From Roseovarius azorensis (GTDB lineage Bacteria; Pseudomonadota; Alphaproteobacteria; Rhodobacterales; Rhodobacteraceae): DNA of 64,000 bases. The notes under the pieces were generated by a model. That model made no database searches, was not told the DNA's origin, and saw only the letters and a list, made by a program, of their open reading frames with translations. Made by a program: the position numbers and the translations under genes. Position 1 is the first letter of the stretch. Each line of letters starts with the position of its first letter. This document shows positions 17,245-26,288 of this stretch, piece by piece. The stretch covers positions 1 to 64,000 of the forward strand of contig NZ_FOAG01000001.1 in NCBI RefSeq assembly GCF_900109455.1, written 5' to 3'.

Positions 17245-19001
17245 TCAGCCGCCTGCTTTCTGAGCCTTCGAAAGGCTGGCGCAACCCGTGTCGCCAGCGC
17301 CGCGTGCCCGCGTTCGACAAGGCTGCCTTCGAGCGACTTGCGGTACCAGGGCAGGTGCCGTCGACCCCGGAACAAGCTGTAAAATGCGGCAGGCGTCAGC
17401 GTATCGTCCAGCGCCTGCTGCATGACCGGCTTGAGCAGGTCGGCACGGCGCAGGAAGGTGGGGGAATAATGCCCCGAAAACCAGGTCTTGAGCCGGATCA
17501 CGTTGTCGCCTTCCAGGCGCTCTACATGGCGACGGTCGGGTTCGAAGAACGGATCGTAGAAAATGAAGGCCTTTTCGATGTCGTCGATCTCGAAGGCACA
17601 GTCGCTGTAGGGCAGCGACCAGTCGCGCTGACGGCCCATGCGAAACCGCGTTTCCCAGGGCACGAGGGATTCGTCGAGGGTGGTCTGGGGGTTGAAGCTG
17701 ATGACGGTCGCACCGGGGGCGAGCGAGGAAAACGCCAGCGCGGCAAAGCCCCCCATGGAGGTGCCGGTCAGAAAGACCTTGGCGAAATCCCTGAAAAAAC
17801 CGTCCGAGGCGAGGCGTTCGAGATAGGCGATGAGTTGCGGATCGCGATACCAGTCCTTGCGGCGCGCCATGACCGAAAGATGCGAACAGTTGTTGTCGCG
17901 CACGAATTTATAGGCCCAGGGTTCGCGCGTGGCAGAGAGGTCGTGGACGTTGGACAGGTTGTCGAAGGTCACGACAAGCCGGCGCACATCCCGGCGCACG
18001 CAGATAATCGCGTGATGTTCCAGCCGTGTGTAAAAGCCCTGAGCGTTTCCGCCGGTGTGAATCTCGGCAAACCAGGGGGGCAGGGACGGGGCTGGATCGC
18101 CTGCGGTAGCAGCCAATTCCGCGCCGGTTTCCTCGGCGATTGGCGCGTCGGTTGTCGAGTCCGTTTCGGCGGTTTCCGGCTCTTCGTGTGGCGAGATGCT
18201 GAGGGGCGTTTCCAATGCGGTCTGGCGAAGCTCGCCCGGTCGCGCAGGTTCCGCTGCGCAGAGAGTTGCCTGTGCCGCGGCGACACCCGGCAGGGCCATG
18301 AGCATGGCGGTTTCCTTGGCGATGGCATCCGACCATGGCGCAAGTTCCGGTGTCGGAATGTCTGTCGCGGGAACCGGAGATTTCAGAACCGACGCCCGGT
18401 CATCGCCTGCGACACCTGCAAGCCCGGCCCAGGCCAGGCGGCTGTGCGGCAGCGGCATGGGCTGACCGTCCCCGTTGACCCAGGCGACAGGACCGCCGGA
18501 TCGTGGTGTGCCGAGCGGCACCTCGACCGAGCGCGAGGGGAACAGGCCCAGACGCACCACGCTGCGCAGGCCCGCGTCATGCGGGGCGGCGTCCGCGCCA
18601 TGGTGTTCCGTTAACCTGACCGGCACCGACATTACGTCGGCCCCGCCGCAGGCGCGCATAAGTGACTGGATCGTTTTTGCACGGCTGCTGATGCAAAAAT
18701 ATTCGTCCGGCGCGAGATAAAGACCATAGCCGCCGCTTTCCGCGAATTCGGTCTGTGCGGCCCTCAGCGCCGAGTTGCGGATTTCCTCGTGCCGGTCAGG
18801 ATCGACCGCCACCGGCACCAGCGTGACCGCGCCTGCGGCGGCAAGGCCATCCAGCAGAGGCATCCTGCCGATGCTTTTGCGGTCCGCGAAAATATATGTG
18901 TGGGTGACGCCGATCACCCTATGGTAGGCAAGCCATCCAAGGAAGGCAGGGCTTTGATGCGGAACAAAAGCACTGAGCAACAGTTTCGGAGGCGTCGTCA
19001 T
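17241..19001 (-). CDS. Two-domain protein: GT-A-like domain plus alpha/beta hydrolase domain
   Basis: Start taken at ATG 19001, so the 586-residue product does not run into the divergent gene at 19099. Residues about 6-130 resemble a divergent Glyco_tranf_2_4 domain (LLLSAFVPHQSPAFLGWLAY; YLAPDEYF in place of the usual DxDE). Residues about 250-310 are an acidic, Thr/Ala/Glu/Pro-rich linker. Residues about 320-530 look like a serine hydrolase: VFLTGTSMGGFAAL (Ser415 elbow), a possible acid at Asp483 (FYDPFFEPD) and His511 (SGHYSP). I infer an enzyme that deacylates or transfers acyl groups on a glycan. I do not recognise a named family with both domains. Confidence 0.72.
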   Translation of the reverse strand: MTTPPKLLLSAFVPHQSPAFLGWLAYHRVIGVTHTYIFADRKSIGRMPLLDGLAAAGAVTLVPVAVDPDRHEEIRNSALRAAQTEFAESGGYGLYLAPDEYFCISSRAKTIQSLMRACGGADVMSVPVRLTEHHGADAAPHDAGLRSVVRLGLFPSRSVEVPLGTPRSGGPVAWVNGDGQPMPLPHSRLAWAGLAGVAGDDRASVLKSPVPATDIPTPELAPWSDAIAKETAMLMALPGVAAAQATLCAAEPARPGELRQTALETPLSISPHEEPETAETDSTTDAPIAEETGAELAATAGDPAPSLPPWFAEIHTGGNAQGFYTRLEHHAIICVRRDVRRLVVTFDNLSNVHDLSATREPWAYKFVRDNNCSHLSVMARRKDWYRDPQLIAYLERLASDGFFRDFAKVFLTGTSMGGFAALAFSSLAPGATVISFNPQTTLDESLVPWETRFRMGRQRDWSLPYSDCAFEIDDIEKAFIFYDPFFEPDRRHVERLEGDNVIRLKTWFSGHYSPTFLRRADLLKPVMQQALDDTLTPAAFYSLFRGRRHLPWYRKSLEGSLVERGHAALATRVAPAFRRLRKQAAE

Positions 19002-19098
19002 CTGCTCTTGTTTTCCTGCGCGTCTTCCGGTGACGGGAGCGCTTGCGACTGATTTAAGCAAGTGTATAAATTTTTGTTCAGTCTGGGAAGGCGGATTT

Positions 19099-21105
19099 AT
19101 GTCGAGTCGGGAAGGCCTGCGCCGTGGCGTCTTCATCGGAATGAGGAAGGACCAGTTGGGCGCGCGCCTGCTGATGATGCTCAACAGCATCCGGCTGGCC
19201 GAGGATTACGGGACGGATTTCCGGATCAACTGGTTCCCGCGCGGGGCGATGGCGCCCAAGCTGGATACGCCGTCCGATCTGTTCGATGAGGCGTTCATCG
19301 ACCGGCATTTCATCGACAATGCCGCGTTTGAGGCGCTTGAGGATATCACCCGACCGATCTGGATGTTTCTCAAGGACAGGACACCGCAGCGGCTGGAGGC
19401 GCATCTGGCCGGGGGCGGTCATGTGCTGCTGGACGAGGGGTTCGAGATTGTCGAGTTTCCATGGGAGGACGGCAGCGCCCTGAATGAGCGCTTTCGCGGT
19501 TTTATCTCGTGCATCGGGTTCAATCCGGTCATCAGGAAGCATATCCGCAGCATCGACGCGGCGATGCAACCGGGCGGCAACCGGACCGTCGCCTATCACA
19601 TCCGGCGGGGTGACATCCTCAACGAGGTGCCGTGGAAGCACAAGGAGTGGCCGGCCAAGATCGAGCCGGACGAGCTTTATTCTGCCTATCTGGAAAAGAC
19701 GCCGGATGCCGCGGCACTGGTCTTTTCGGATCAGGCCGAGAGCATTGAGCGTTTCACAAGGGCGCATCCGCGGGTCAGGAGCATTGACGATCTGGTGCCG
19801 CTTGCGGGATGCAAGCCCGTGCAGCGCGACTTTCTGGAACTCTACGCGATGTCACGGGCCTCGGAAATCATCGCGCCGCCGATCAGCGCGTTCAGCCGGG
19901 CGGCGGCGCGTCTGGCGGGGACGGAAAGAAAGTGCTTTCACGATGTGATGAGCGTCACGGAGCGCGACGCGGCCTATGAGCGTCTGCTGGAGCGGTTCGG
20001 GCAGGGGATTGACGCCTTCATCACGCCCAGCGAGGCGGCGCATATCTACGTGAAGCTGGCTCGCCGGTTGCAGGAGAACAACCGCGAGAGGCAAGCTTGG
20101 GAGATTGGCCGCAGGATTCTGGAGGCCGGGGCGGATAACGCATTCATGCCGCTGATGCAGGCGATCAACGGCATCTATCTGAGTGAGTGGAACGAGGCGC
20201 TGCGCCTTGTCGAGCAGGCGTTGGAGCATCCGCATCAGTGGCAGGAGAACTATATCACGGCGCTGGCGGTGCGGGCGCATGTCCTTGGCGCTCTGGGGCG
20301 GCGGATCGGGGCGCGACGGTCGTTTCTGCGGGCATTCTGGCAAAAGCCGATGCTGCCCGACGTGGTGGTGATCGGCACCTTCATGATCAAGCGGCGGCGG
20401 CTGCGCCCTGGCGCCACGCTGCCATTTGACCTAGCCACGCTGAAGGCGCTGCCGATCCGCTATCAGCAGACCAACATTCTGTTGCAGCAGAACAAGATCC
20501 TGCGACGCAGGGCGTCGGATCTGTCGAGCATCGCGATAGAGTGGCCCTATTTCGCCATGGATGGCAAAACCGACCGCCTGCTGAGGGCACCGGACAGTCT
20601 GGCGCAGATGCGCGGGGCGCTGGAGAAACAGGCGGATGGCGCCCCCGGGGCGGGGCCCTACAGCTTTTGTGCGCTGCTCGATGCGCGCATGGGGCACCTC
20701 GACGCCGCGCTTGAGCGCAACGGCAAGGCGGTTGAGCGCGCCCCTGACGACCCGCTGGTGCGCAAGCGTCAGGCCGAGATACTTATGCTGCGGGGCGATT
20801 ACGAGGCTGCGCTTGCGGAAATGGATCACTGCATGTCCTGCGCGCCGGATCATGCGTTCTGGCATTTTCTGAAAGGGCTGATCCACGAAAGGGCTTGTGA
20901 CCTGACAACGGCGCGCGTCCATCATGAAGCAGCCTGTGCGATGGATGACAGCACCGCCGAACTGCACGCCCATCTGGCCGAGATATGCCGCAATCAGGGT
21001 GACGATGACGCTGCGGTGGCGGCGTTGGATCGCGCCGCGCAGATCGCACCGAACCAGCAGCGCTATCGCAACCGCAGCGAGCGGCTGATACGGAAAATGG
21101 TCTGA
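19099..21105 (+). CDS. Fucosyltransferase-like domain fused to TPR repeats
   Basis: Start taken at ATG 19099 after GGGAAGGCGG. The N-terminal half of this 668-residue protein has a glycine-rich opening (DQLGARLLMMLNSIRLAEDYG). It also has HIRRGD (167-172), the donor-sugar motif HxRRGD of alpha-1,2/1,6 and O-fucosyltransferases (GT-B fold). Residues about 330-420 and 530-665 are helical repeats of TPR type (LDAALERNGKAVERAPDD; GDYEAALAEMDHCMSCAPDH). No signal peptide. By inference it is a cytoplasmic glycosyltransferase scaffolded by TPRs, acting with the divergent operon. GDP-fucose use is not proven. Confidence 0.68.
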   Translation: MSSREGLRRGVFIGMRKDQLGARLLMMLNSIRLAEDYGTDFRINWFPRGAMAPKLDTPSDLFDEAFIDRHFIDNAAFEALEDITRPIWMFLKDRTPQRLEAHLAGGGHVLLDEGFEIVEFPWEDGSALNERFRGFISCIGFNPVIRKHIRSIDAAMQPGGNRTVAYHIRRGDILNEVPWKHKEWPAKIEPDELYSAYLEKTPDAAALVFSDQAESIERFTRAHPRVRSIDDLVPLAGCKPVQRDFLELYAMSRASEIIAPPISAFSRAAARLAGTERKCFHDVMSVTERDAAYERLLERFGQGIDAFITPSEAAHIYVKLARRLQENNRERQAWEIGRRILEAGADNAFMPLMQAINGIYLSEWNEALRLVEQALEHPHQWQENYITALAVRAHVLGALGRRIGARRSFLRAFWQKPMLPDVVVIGTFMIKRRRLRPGATLPFDLATLKALPIRYQQTNILLQQNKILRRRASDLSSIAIEWPYFAMDGKTDRLLRAPDSLAQMRGALEKQADGAPGAGPYSFCALLDARMGHLDAALERNGKAVERAPDDPLVRKRQAEILMLRGDYEAALAEMDHCMSCAPDHAFWHFLKGLIHERACDLTTARVHHEAACAMDDSTAELHAHLAEICRNQGDDDAAVAALDRAAQIAPNQQRYRNRSERLIRKMV

Positions 21106-21129
21106 GACCGTTCGTCTGCCGCGCTCGGA

Positions 21130-22131
21130 TCAGCTTTCGGCGGCGAGCAGTTTCAGGATGGAACGCACGGCATACTGGAACCGGGGTAATTCCTCGGGGT
21201 CGCCACGCATCGGCACTTCCGGGGATGCCGGGCGCGCAGATGGCGGAAACAGGTGGTCGCGACCGGGAAAATATGTCTGGCGCATGGTTTCGTTGCGCCG
21301 CTCCAGAAGGTCGTTGATCGTGTCGCGTTCCTCGGGGGTCAGCACGTCACCGCTGGCGAACAGTCCGGGGTCGTTGCTTTGCTGTAGGGTGCGGCCCAGT
21401 CTGCGGCATCGTTTCTTGTCGAAACCGGCGGCGCGGTCGTGAAAGACCCCGAGCGCCTCGCTGGCCAGTCTGGAGAGGGTCCGGTTGGCCTCTGTTTCCG
21501 GCGGCACGATGTTGGCTGACGCCACGCCAAAGAGCGAAAGGAAGTCGGGGATCACATTGTTGCCGGTCATCTCGTCGCGCAGGTAGAGCCGGGGAACGAT
21601 CACCGCGCCGGGCACCGTCGTCTGGATTCGGTCGAAAATAGCTCCGAAATTCATGTAATCCGGGTCGGTCTCGATTCGGGCGAGGCAACCGCCGACAAAG
21701 GCGGCTGCCCCGCCGGTCGGCAGGCCGTTTTTTGCGCGCTGCTTGTAATCGGCCTCGATGAAATCGTCGAAACGGCGCAGATAGACCACGATGCGGACGG
21801 GGTCGTCGATCTGGCAAAAAAGCGCGTTTCGAAGTGCCGAGAGGTCGCGCGCAAAGAACATCTCGCTCGACATGACGCAATGCGCCGGTCGATTGTCGCG
21901 GTATTCAGCGATGAATTTCTCCGCCAGACCGGGGGGCAGGGTCTGCGCGGTGCGGTTCATGTCCACCGCGAGCGAATTGTGGCAGATCAGCCGGGCCGTG
22001 CCCGTGCCCCGGTCGCGCCCCGAGATCATGTAGTGAATCCCGTTGTCATGCAGAAAACCGGGATTGCGGTGTAGATAGGATTGCAGGGCGGTGGTTCCGG
22101 TCTTGGGCATTCCGATGTGAACCCAAAGCAT
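21130..22131 (-). CDS. Sulfotransferase-like protein
   Basis: Start taken at ATG 22131, where the fold begins with HIGMPKTGTTALQSYL, the 5'-phosphosulfate loop (PKTGTT) of PAPS-dependent sulfotransferases. A second region (IVVYLRRFDDFIEADYKQ) fits the 3'-phosphate site. Length is 333 residues. Such enzymes add sulfate to carbohydrates in the cytoplasm. It converges with the fucosyltransferase-like gene and is divergent from the epimerase. By inference it sulfates the same surface glycan. Confidence 0.82.
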   Translation of the reverse strand: MLWVHIGMPKTGTTALQSYLHRNPGFLHDNGIHYMISGRDRGTGTARLICHNSLAVDMNRTAQTLPPGLAEKFIAEYRDNRPAHCVMSSEMFFARDLSALRNALFCQIDDPVRIVVYLRRFDDFIEADYKQRAKNGLPTGGAAAFVGGCLARIETDPDYMNFGAIFDRIQTTVPGAVIVPRLYLRDEMTGNNVIPDFLSLFGVASANIVPPETEANRTLSRLASEALGVFHDRAAGFDKKRCRRLGRTLQQSNDPGLFASGDVLTPEERDTINDLLERRNETMRQTYFPGRDHLFPPSARPASPEVPMRGDPEELPRFQYAVRSILKLLAAES

Positions 22132-22334
22132 GGCCTTGCCCCTGCAACCACTCGAATGTCCGGATCGCCCCCGGATTTGGCAGAGATCCCCGCGCAATCT
22201 TGGGGACCGTGGTGATTTGGCCCGGATCGGATGCCGGGGTCAAGGGCGGCAGCCGGTTTCATATCACAGGTTTTCGCCGGTCGGTTTTTGCGCTAGGCCG
22301 TTGACGGGCGACAGGCAGCGGGGCGGGGCATTTG

Positions 22335-23345
22335 ATGCGGGTCTTCATCACCGGAACGGCGGGGTTCATCGGCTATCATCTGGCCGGTCAGTTGCTGGAC
22401 GAGGGCCATGTCGTTCACGGGTTGGACGGGATGACGGATTACTACGATGTGCGGCTGAAGGAGCGGCGGCACCAGGTGCTGTTGCAGAAGCCGGGTTTCG
22501 TGGCCACGCAGACGATGCTGGAGGATCAGTCGGCAGTGGACGCGGCGGTTGACGCCTGCGCGCCCGACATCATCGTGCATCTCGCCGCTCAGGCCGGGGT
22601 GCGCTACAGTCTGGAGAATCCGCGCGCCTATCTCGACGCCAATGTGATCGGCACATTCAACGTGATGGAGGCGGCGCGGCGGCATCATGTGCAGCATCTG
22701 CTGATGGCATCGACCTCGTCTGTCTACGGGGCCAATACCGATATGCCCTATGCCGAGACGATGAAGGCCGACACGCAGATGACGATCTATGCCGCCACCA
22801 AGAAGGCGGCGGAATCGATGGGGCATGCCTATGCGCATCTGTGGGATATCCCCACCACCATGTTCCGGTTCTTTACCGTCTACGGACCCTGGGGGCGGCC
22901 CGATATGGCCTATTTCAAGTTCGTGACGGCGATTCTGGAAGGGCGGCCGATCGACATCTACAACCACGGCGAGATGTACCGTGATTTCACCTATGTGGGC
23001 GATCTGGTGCGCGCGATCCGGTTGCTGATGGACGTGGCGCCGGTGCGGTCTGAAAATGCGCATGCGATCGCCGAAGGCGACAGTCTTTCGCCCGTGGCCC
23101 CGTATCGCGTGGTCAATATCGGCAATTCGCAGAAGGTGCGGCTGGTGGATTTCGTCGAGGCGATCGAGGAGGCACTGGACCGACCCGCGATCCGCAACAT
23201 GATGGCGATGCAGCCAGGCGATGTGCCCGCCACCTGGGCCGATGCGGGTCTGTTGGAGCGGCTGACCGGGTATCGTCCCCAAACGGACCTGCGCGAGGGG
23301 ATCGCGCGGTTCGTGGCATGGTATCGGGACTATCATGGGCGGTAG
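22335..23345 (+). CDS. NAD-dependent UDP-glucuronate 4-epimerase
   Basis: The 336-residue extended short-chain dehydrogenase has the NAD loop GTAGFIG (7-13), Ser in TSS (127-129) and catalytic Tyr152/Lys156 (YAATK). The stretch LDGMTDYYDVRLKERR is the hallmark of UDP-glucuronate 4-epimerases of the LspL/Cap1J type, which make UDP-galacturonate for surface polysaccharide. It faces the sulfotransferase gene across a 200-base divergent gap. A TTG three bases upstream is also possible as start. Confidence 0.9.
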   Translation: MRVFITGTAGFIGYHLAGQLLDEGHVVHGLDGMTDYYDVRLKERRHQVLLQKPGFVATQTMLEDQSAVDAAVDACAPDIIVHLAAQAGVRYSLENPRAYLDANVIGTFNVMEAARRHHVQHLLMASTSSVYGANTDMPYAETMKADTQMTIYAATKKAAESMGHAYAHLWDIPTTMFRFFTVYGPWGRPDMAYFKFVTAILEGRPIDIYNHGEMYRDFTYVGDLVRAIRLLMDVAPVRSENAHAIAEGDSLSPVAPYRVVNIGNSQKVRLVDFVEAIEEALDRPAIRNMMAMQPGDVPATWADAGLLERLTGYRPQTDLREGIARFVAWYRDYHGR

Positions 23346-23458
23346 CGCCCTGCGATGGCGGTCGATTTGAGTATTTGAAGAACGATGAAAGGGCCCGCGG
23401 CTTGCCCGTCCGCGGGTTGCACCCTAGGCTGCGCCCAAATCGCTGGGAGGCTCCTGTC

Positions 23459-23848
23459 ATGGTCCATCGTTTTTCCGTGCGCGTCTATTACGAGGACACC
23501 GATATGGGCGGCATCGTCTATCACGCCAATTACCTCAGGTTCATCGAGCGCGCGCGCAGCGCATGGGTGCGCGATCTGGGGATTGATCAGAACGATATGC
23601 GCGCACGGGAGCGGCTGATCTTTGCCGTGCGCCGGGTCGAGGCGGATTTTCTGGGCCCCGCGCGATTCGACGATGCGCTCGAGGTCGAGACCCGCACGCA
23701 GTCGGTCACCGGCGCGCGCCTGGTGATGGAGCAGAGAGTTCTGCGCGGGCCGGATATTCTGTTTCAGGCGATGGTGACGGTGGTTTGCCTCAACGAAAGC
23801 GGTCAGCCCACGCGGCTTCCGGCGAATATTCGCCGGGTGCTGCATTAA
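23459..23848 (+). CDS. ybgC: Tol-Pal-associated acyl-CoA thioesterase YbgC
   Basis: Start at ATG 23459 behind GGGAGG. This 129-residue single hotdog domain has YEDTDMGGIVYHANYLRF, containing the catalytic Asp of the 4HBT/YbgC family. YbgC hydrolyses short or acyl-carrier thioesters and is almost always the first gene of the tol-pal cluster, as here. It lies 113 bases upstream of tolQ. Confidence 0.95.
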   Translation: MVHRFSVRVYYEDTDMGGIVYHANYLRFIERARSAWVRDLGIDQNDMRARERLIFAVRRVEADFLGPARFDDALEVETRTQSVTGARLVMEQRVLRGPDILFQAMVTVVCLNESGQPTRLPANIRRVLH

Positions 23849-23961
23849 CCGCGACGAAACCGCAGGAAATAACGCGGATGTGTTGGCATTCCCTTCGGAA
23901 ATAGGATAGTTTGCCGGTCGATAAGGCCGGACAACGGCCACACCCATAAAAGAGCAGGCAG

Positions 23962-24657
23962 ATGGAAGCAGAAACCCTTGCATTGGCACAGGAGATGGAT
24001 TTCTCCATGTGGGCGCTGTTCGCACGCGCCACCCTTGTCGTTAAACTGGTCATGCTGATGCTGATCGTGGCCTCGTTCTGGGCCTGGTCGATCATTATTC
24101 AGAAGATCATCATCTACCGCAAGGCGCATCGCGAGGCGGATATTTTTGACAGCCGGTTCTGGTCGGGCGAGCCTCTGGACGGGCTGTTCGACGAGATCGG
24201 ACCGGACCCCGCCGGTCAGTCAGAGCGAATTTTCGCCGCGGGCATGATGGAATGGCGGCGCAGTCACCGCAATGACGGCGAACTTATTGCCGGGGCCACG
24301 GCGCGGATCGACCGCAGCATGGACGTGGCCATCGCCAAGGAGGCCGAGGGGCTGCAAAGCGGATTGCAGGTGCTGGCCACGGTCGGCTCGACCGCACCCT
24401 TCATCGGGCTTTTTGGCACGGTCTGGGGCATCATGAATGCCTTTATCGAGATCGCCGAACAGCAGAACACCAACCTTGCCGTCGTGGCGCCGGGCATTGC
24501 AGAGGCGCTTCTGGCTACCGGGCTGGGGCTGTTGGCGGCCATCCCGGCGGTGATCTTCTACAACAAGCTGAGTGCCGACAGCGACCGGATCGTGGCGACC
24601 TACGAGGCCTTTGCCGACGAGTTTGCCACCATTCTCAGCCGCCAACTGGACAGCTAG
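23962..24657 (+). CDS. tolQ: TolQ, proton-channel subunit of Tol-Pal
   Basis: The 231-residue inner-membrane protein has three hydrophobic segments (about 17-40, 135-160 and 175-200) and the MotA/TolQ/ExbB signature with STAPFIGLFGTVWGIM. With TolR it uses the proton gradient to energise TolA during envelope constriction. TolR begins three bases after its stop. Confidence 0.97.
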   Translation: MEAETLALAQEMDFSMWALFARATLVVKLVMLMLIVASFWAWSIIIQKIIIYRKAHREADIFDSRFWSGEPLDGLFDEIGPDPAGQSERIFAAGMMEWRRSHRNDGELIAGATARIDRSMDVAIAKEAEGLQSGLQVLATVGSTAPFIGLFGTVWGIMNAFIEIAEQQNTNLAVVAPGIAEALLATGLGLLAAIPAVIFYNKLSADSDRIVATYEAFADEFATILSRQLDS

Positions 24658-24660
24658 GCG

Positions 24661-25134
24661 ATGGGGGCTGGTGTCGTTCAGAAATCGGGCAGCGGCGGTC
24701 GCCGCAGGCGCGGGCGGGGCCGGTCGAGGCCGATGGCCGAGATCAACGTGACGCCGTTTGTCGATGTGATGCTGGTCTTGCTGATCATCTTCATGGTGGC
24801 AGCTCCCCTGATGGTGGTGGGCGTGCCGGTGGAATTGCCCAAGACGGCCGCCAATGCGCTGGCCGCCGAACAGGAAGAACCGCTCACGGTGACAGTCACC
24901 TCCGAGGGGGTCGTGATGATCCAGACCACCGAGGTGGAGCGCGACAATCTGATTGCGCAATTGCGCGCGATTGCCGCCGAGCGCGAGAGTACCCGGGTAT
25001 TCCTGCGCGCCGACGGGGCAGTGCCCTATGCCGAGGTGATGCAGGTGATGGGGGCGCTCAATCGCGGCGGTTTTGGCAATATCGGGCTGGTGACGGATAC
25101 CGGCGGCCCCGCGCTGGACGGGTCGGGCGGCTAG
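24661..25134 (+). CDS. tolR: TolR, energy-coupling subunit of Tol-Pal
   Basis: The 157-residue protein has one N-terminal transmembrane helix that starts at [17 protein letters not shown] and carries the conserved proton-path Asp. It is followed by a periplasmic ExbD/TolR domain. It starts three bases after tolQ and ends 11 bases before tolA. A basic Gly/Arg-rich cytoplasmic lead (residues 10-22) precedes the helix. Confidence 0.96.
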   Translation: MGAGVVQKSGSGGRRRRGRGRSRPMAEINVTPFVDVMLVLLIIFMVAAPLMVVGVPVELPKTAANALAAEQEEPLTVTVTSEGVVMIQTTEVERDNLIAQLRAIAAERESTRVFLRADGAVPYAEVMQVMGALNRGGFGNIGLVTDTGGPALDGSGG

Positions 25135-25145
25135 GGGCGCAGCTG

Positions 25146-26288
25146 GTGAATACCGGGCAGATCATATCGGGGGCGGGCCATCTGGCATTGATCGGCTGGG
25201 CCCTGATCGGGGGTGTGTTCCGATCCGATCCGCTTCCCTTCGAGGTGGTGGAGGCGACTGCCATTTCGACCGAGGAATATGCCGCGCTGATCGCCCGGCA
25301 AAGCGCGCCCGAGGCGGCAGCTGTCGTTGACACGCCTGAGCCGCCCGCTCCGGGAGAGGCAGCTCCCGGTCTGAGTTCCGAGGCTGATGCCGCACCGGAG
25401 AGCGCACCGCCCGAGGCCAGCGGCACGCCGCCACCCGATGCCACGCCGGATGTGTCGGAGGTCACTCCGCCCGCGCCCGCCGAGGTCGCGGATGCCGCGC
25501 CTGTGCTGGAGGTGCCGCAGGAGGATGTGGCGATCATGGTGCCCGAAGTCTCGCGGCGTCCCGAGCCGCGCCCGGCCCCGCGTGTGGCGCCCGAGCCGGT
25601 GGCGCAGCCCGAGCCGGATGTAAAGGTGGATGAGGTGGCACGCCCCGAGGTGACCCCGGATGAGAGTGCCGAGGTGGTGCAGGAACCCTCCGAGGCGAGC
25701 GCGCCTGAAGAGGCGGCGACCGAAATCGTGACCGAGGCGGAAAAACCGAAAGAGACAGCGCCGAGCACATCCCTGCGGCCCAAGCCGCGGCCTGCGCGTC
25801 CGGCGGCGGTAGCACAGGAAACACCGACGGAGGCGCCGAAGCCGACGCCGACCGAGACACCGAAACCCGCGCCTGTGCAGCCGAAGACCGATCAAAATTC
25901 CGTGAACGCCGCCCTCGCCGCCGCCCTTGGCGGCGGACAGCAGACCACGGAACGACCAGCCGGCCCGCCGCTCACGAGCGGGGAAAAGGACGCGCTGCGG
26001 GTAGCGGTGCAGCAATGCTGGAACGTCGGCAGTCTGAGTTCCGAGGCGTTGGCCACAACGGTTGTGGTGACGGTCGGCATGGCGGAGGACGGCAAGCCGA
26101 AAACCGGCTCGATCCGAATGCTGAGTTCATCGGGCGGCAGCGATGCGGCGGCAAGGCAGGCGTTCGAGGCCGCCCGACGGGCGATCATCCGCTGCGGGGC
26201 CAACGGTTTCAATCTGCCGGTTGAGAAATACGATCAGTGGCGTGACATTGAAATGACATTCAATCCCGAGAGAATGAGGATCAAATGA
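25146..26288 (+). CDS. tolA: TolA, periplasm-spanning link of Tol-Pal
   Basis: The GTG start at 25146 gives a short N-terminus and one membrane anchor (about 5-24). Then come about 230 residues rich in Pro, Ala, Glu and Val that span the periplasm. The C-terminal domain (from about residue 280, [18 protein letters not shown]) is of TonB/TolA type and binds TolB and the outer-membrane complex. Length is 380 residues. The central region is Pro-rich rather than the Ala/Lys helix of enteric TolA, which is common in this order. It overlaps tolB by four bases. Confidence 0.93.
   Translation: MNTGQIISGAGHLALIGWALIGGVFRSDPLPFEVVEATAISTEEYAALIARQSAPEAAAVVDTPEPPAPGEAAPGLSSEADAAPESAPPEASGTPPPDATPDVSEVTPPAPAEVADAAPVLEVPQEDVAIMVPEVSRRPEPRPAPRVAPEPVAQPEPDVKVDEVARPEVTPDESAEVVQEPSEASAPEEAATEIVTEAEKPKETAPSTSLRPKPRPARPAAVAQETPTEAPKPTPTETPKPAPVQPKTDQNSVNAALAAALGGGQQTTERPAGPPLTSGEKDALRVAVQQCWNVGSLSSEALATTVVVTVGMAEDGKPKTGSIRMLSSSGGSDAAARQAFEAARRAIIRCGANGFNLPVEKYDQWRDIEMTFNPERMRIK

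Noticed and set aside
22293..23336. A minus-strand frame covering the epimerase gene
   Set aside because: The sense strand has the NAD loop and the Tyr-Lys pair. The antisense frame has only His/Arg-rich sequence.
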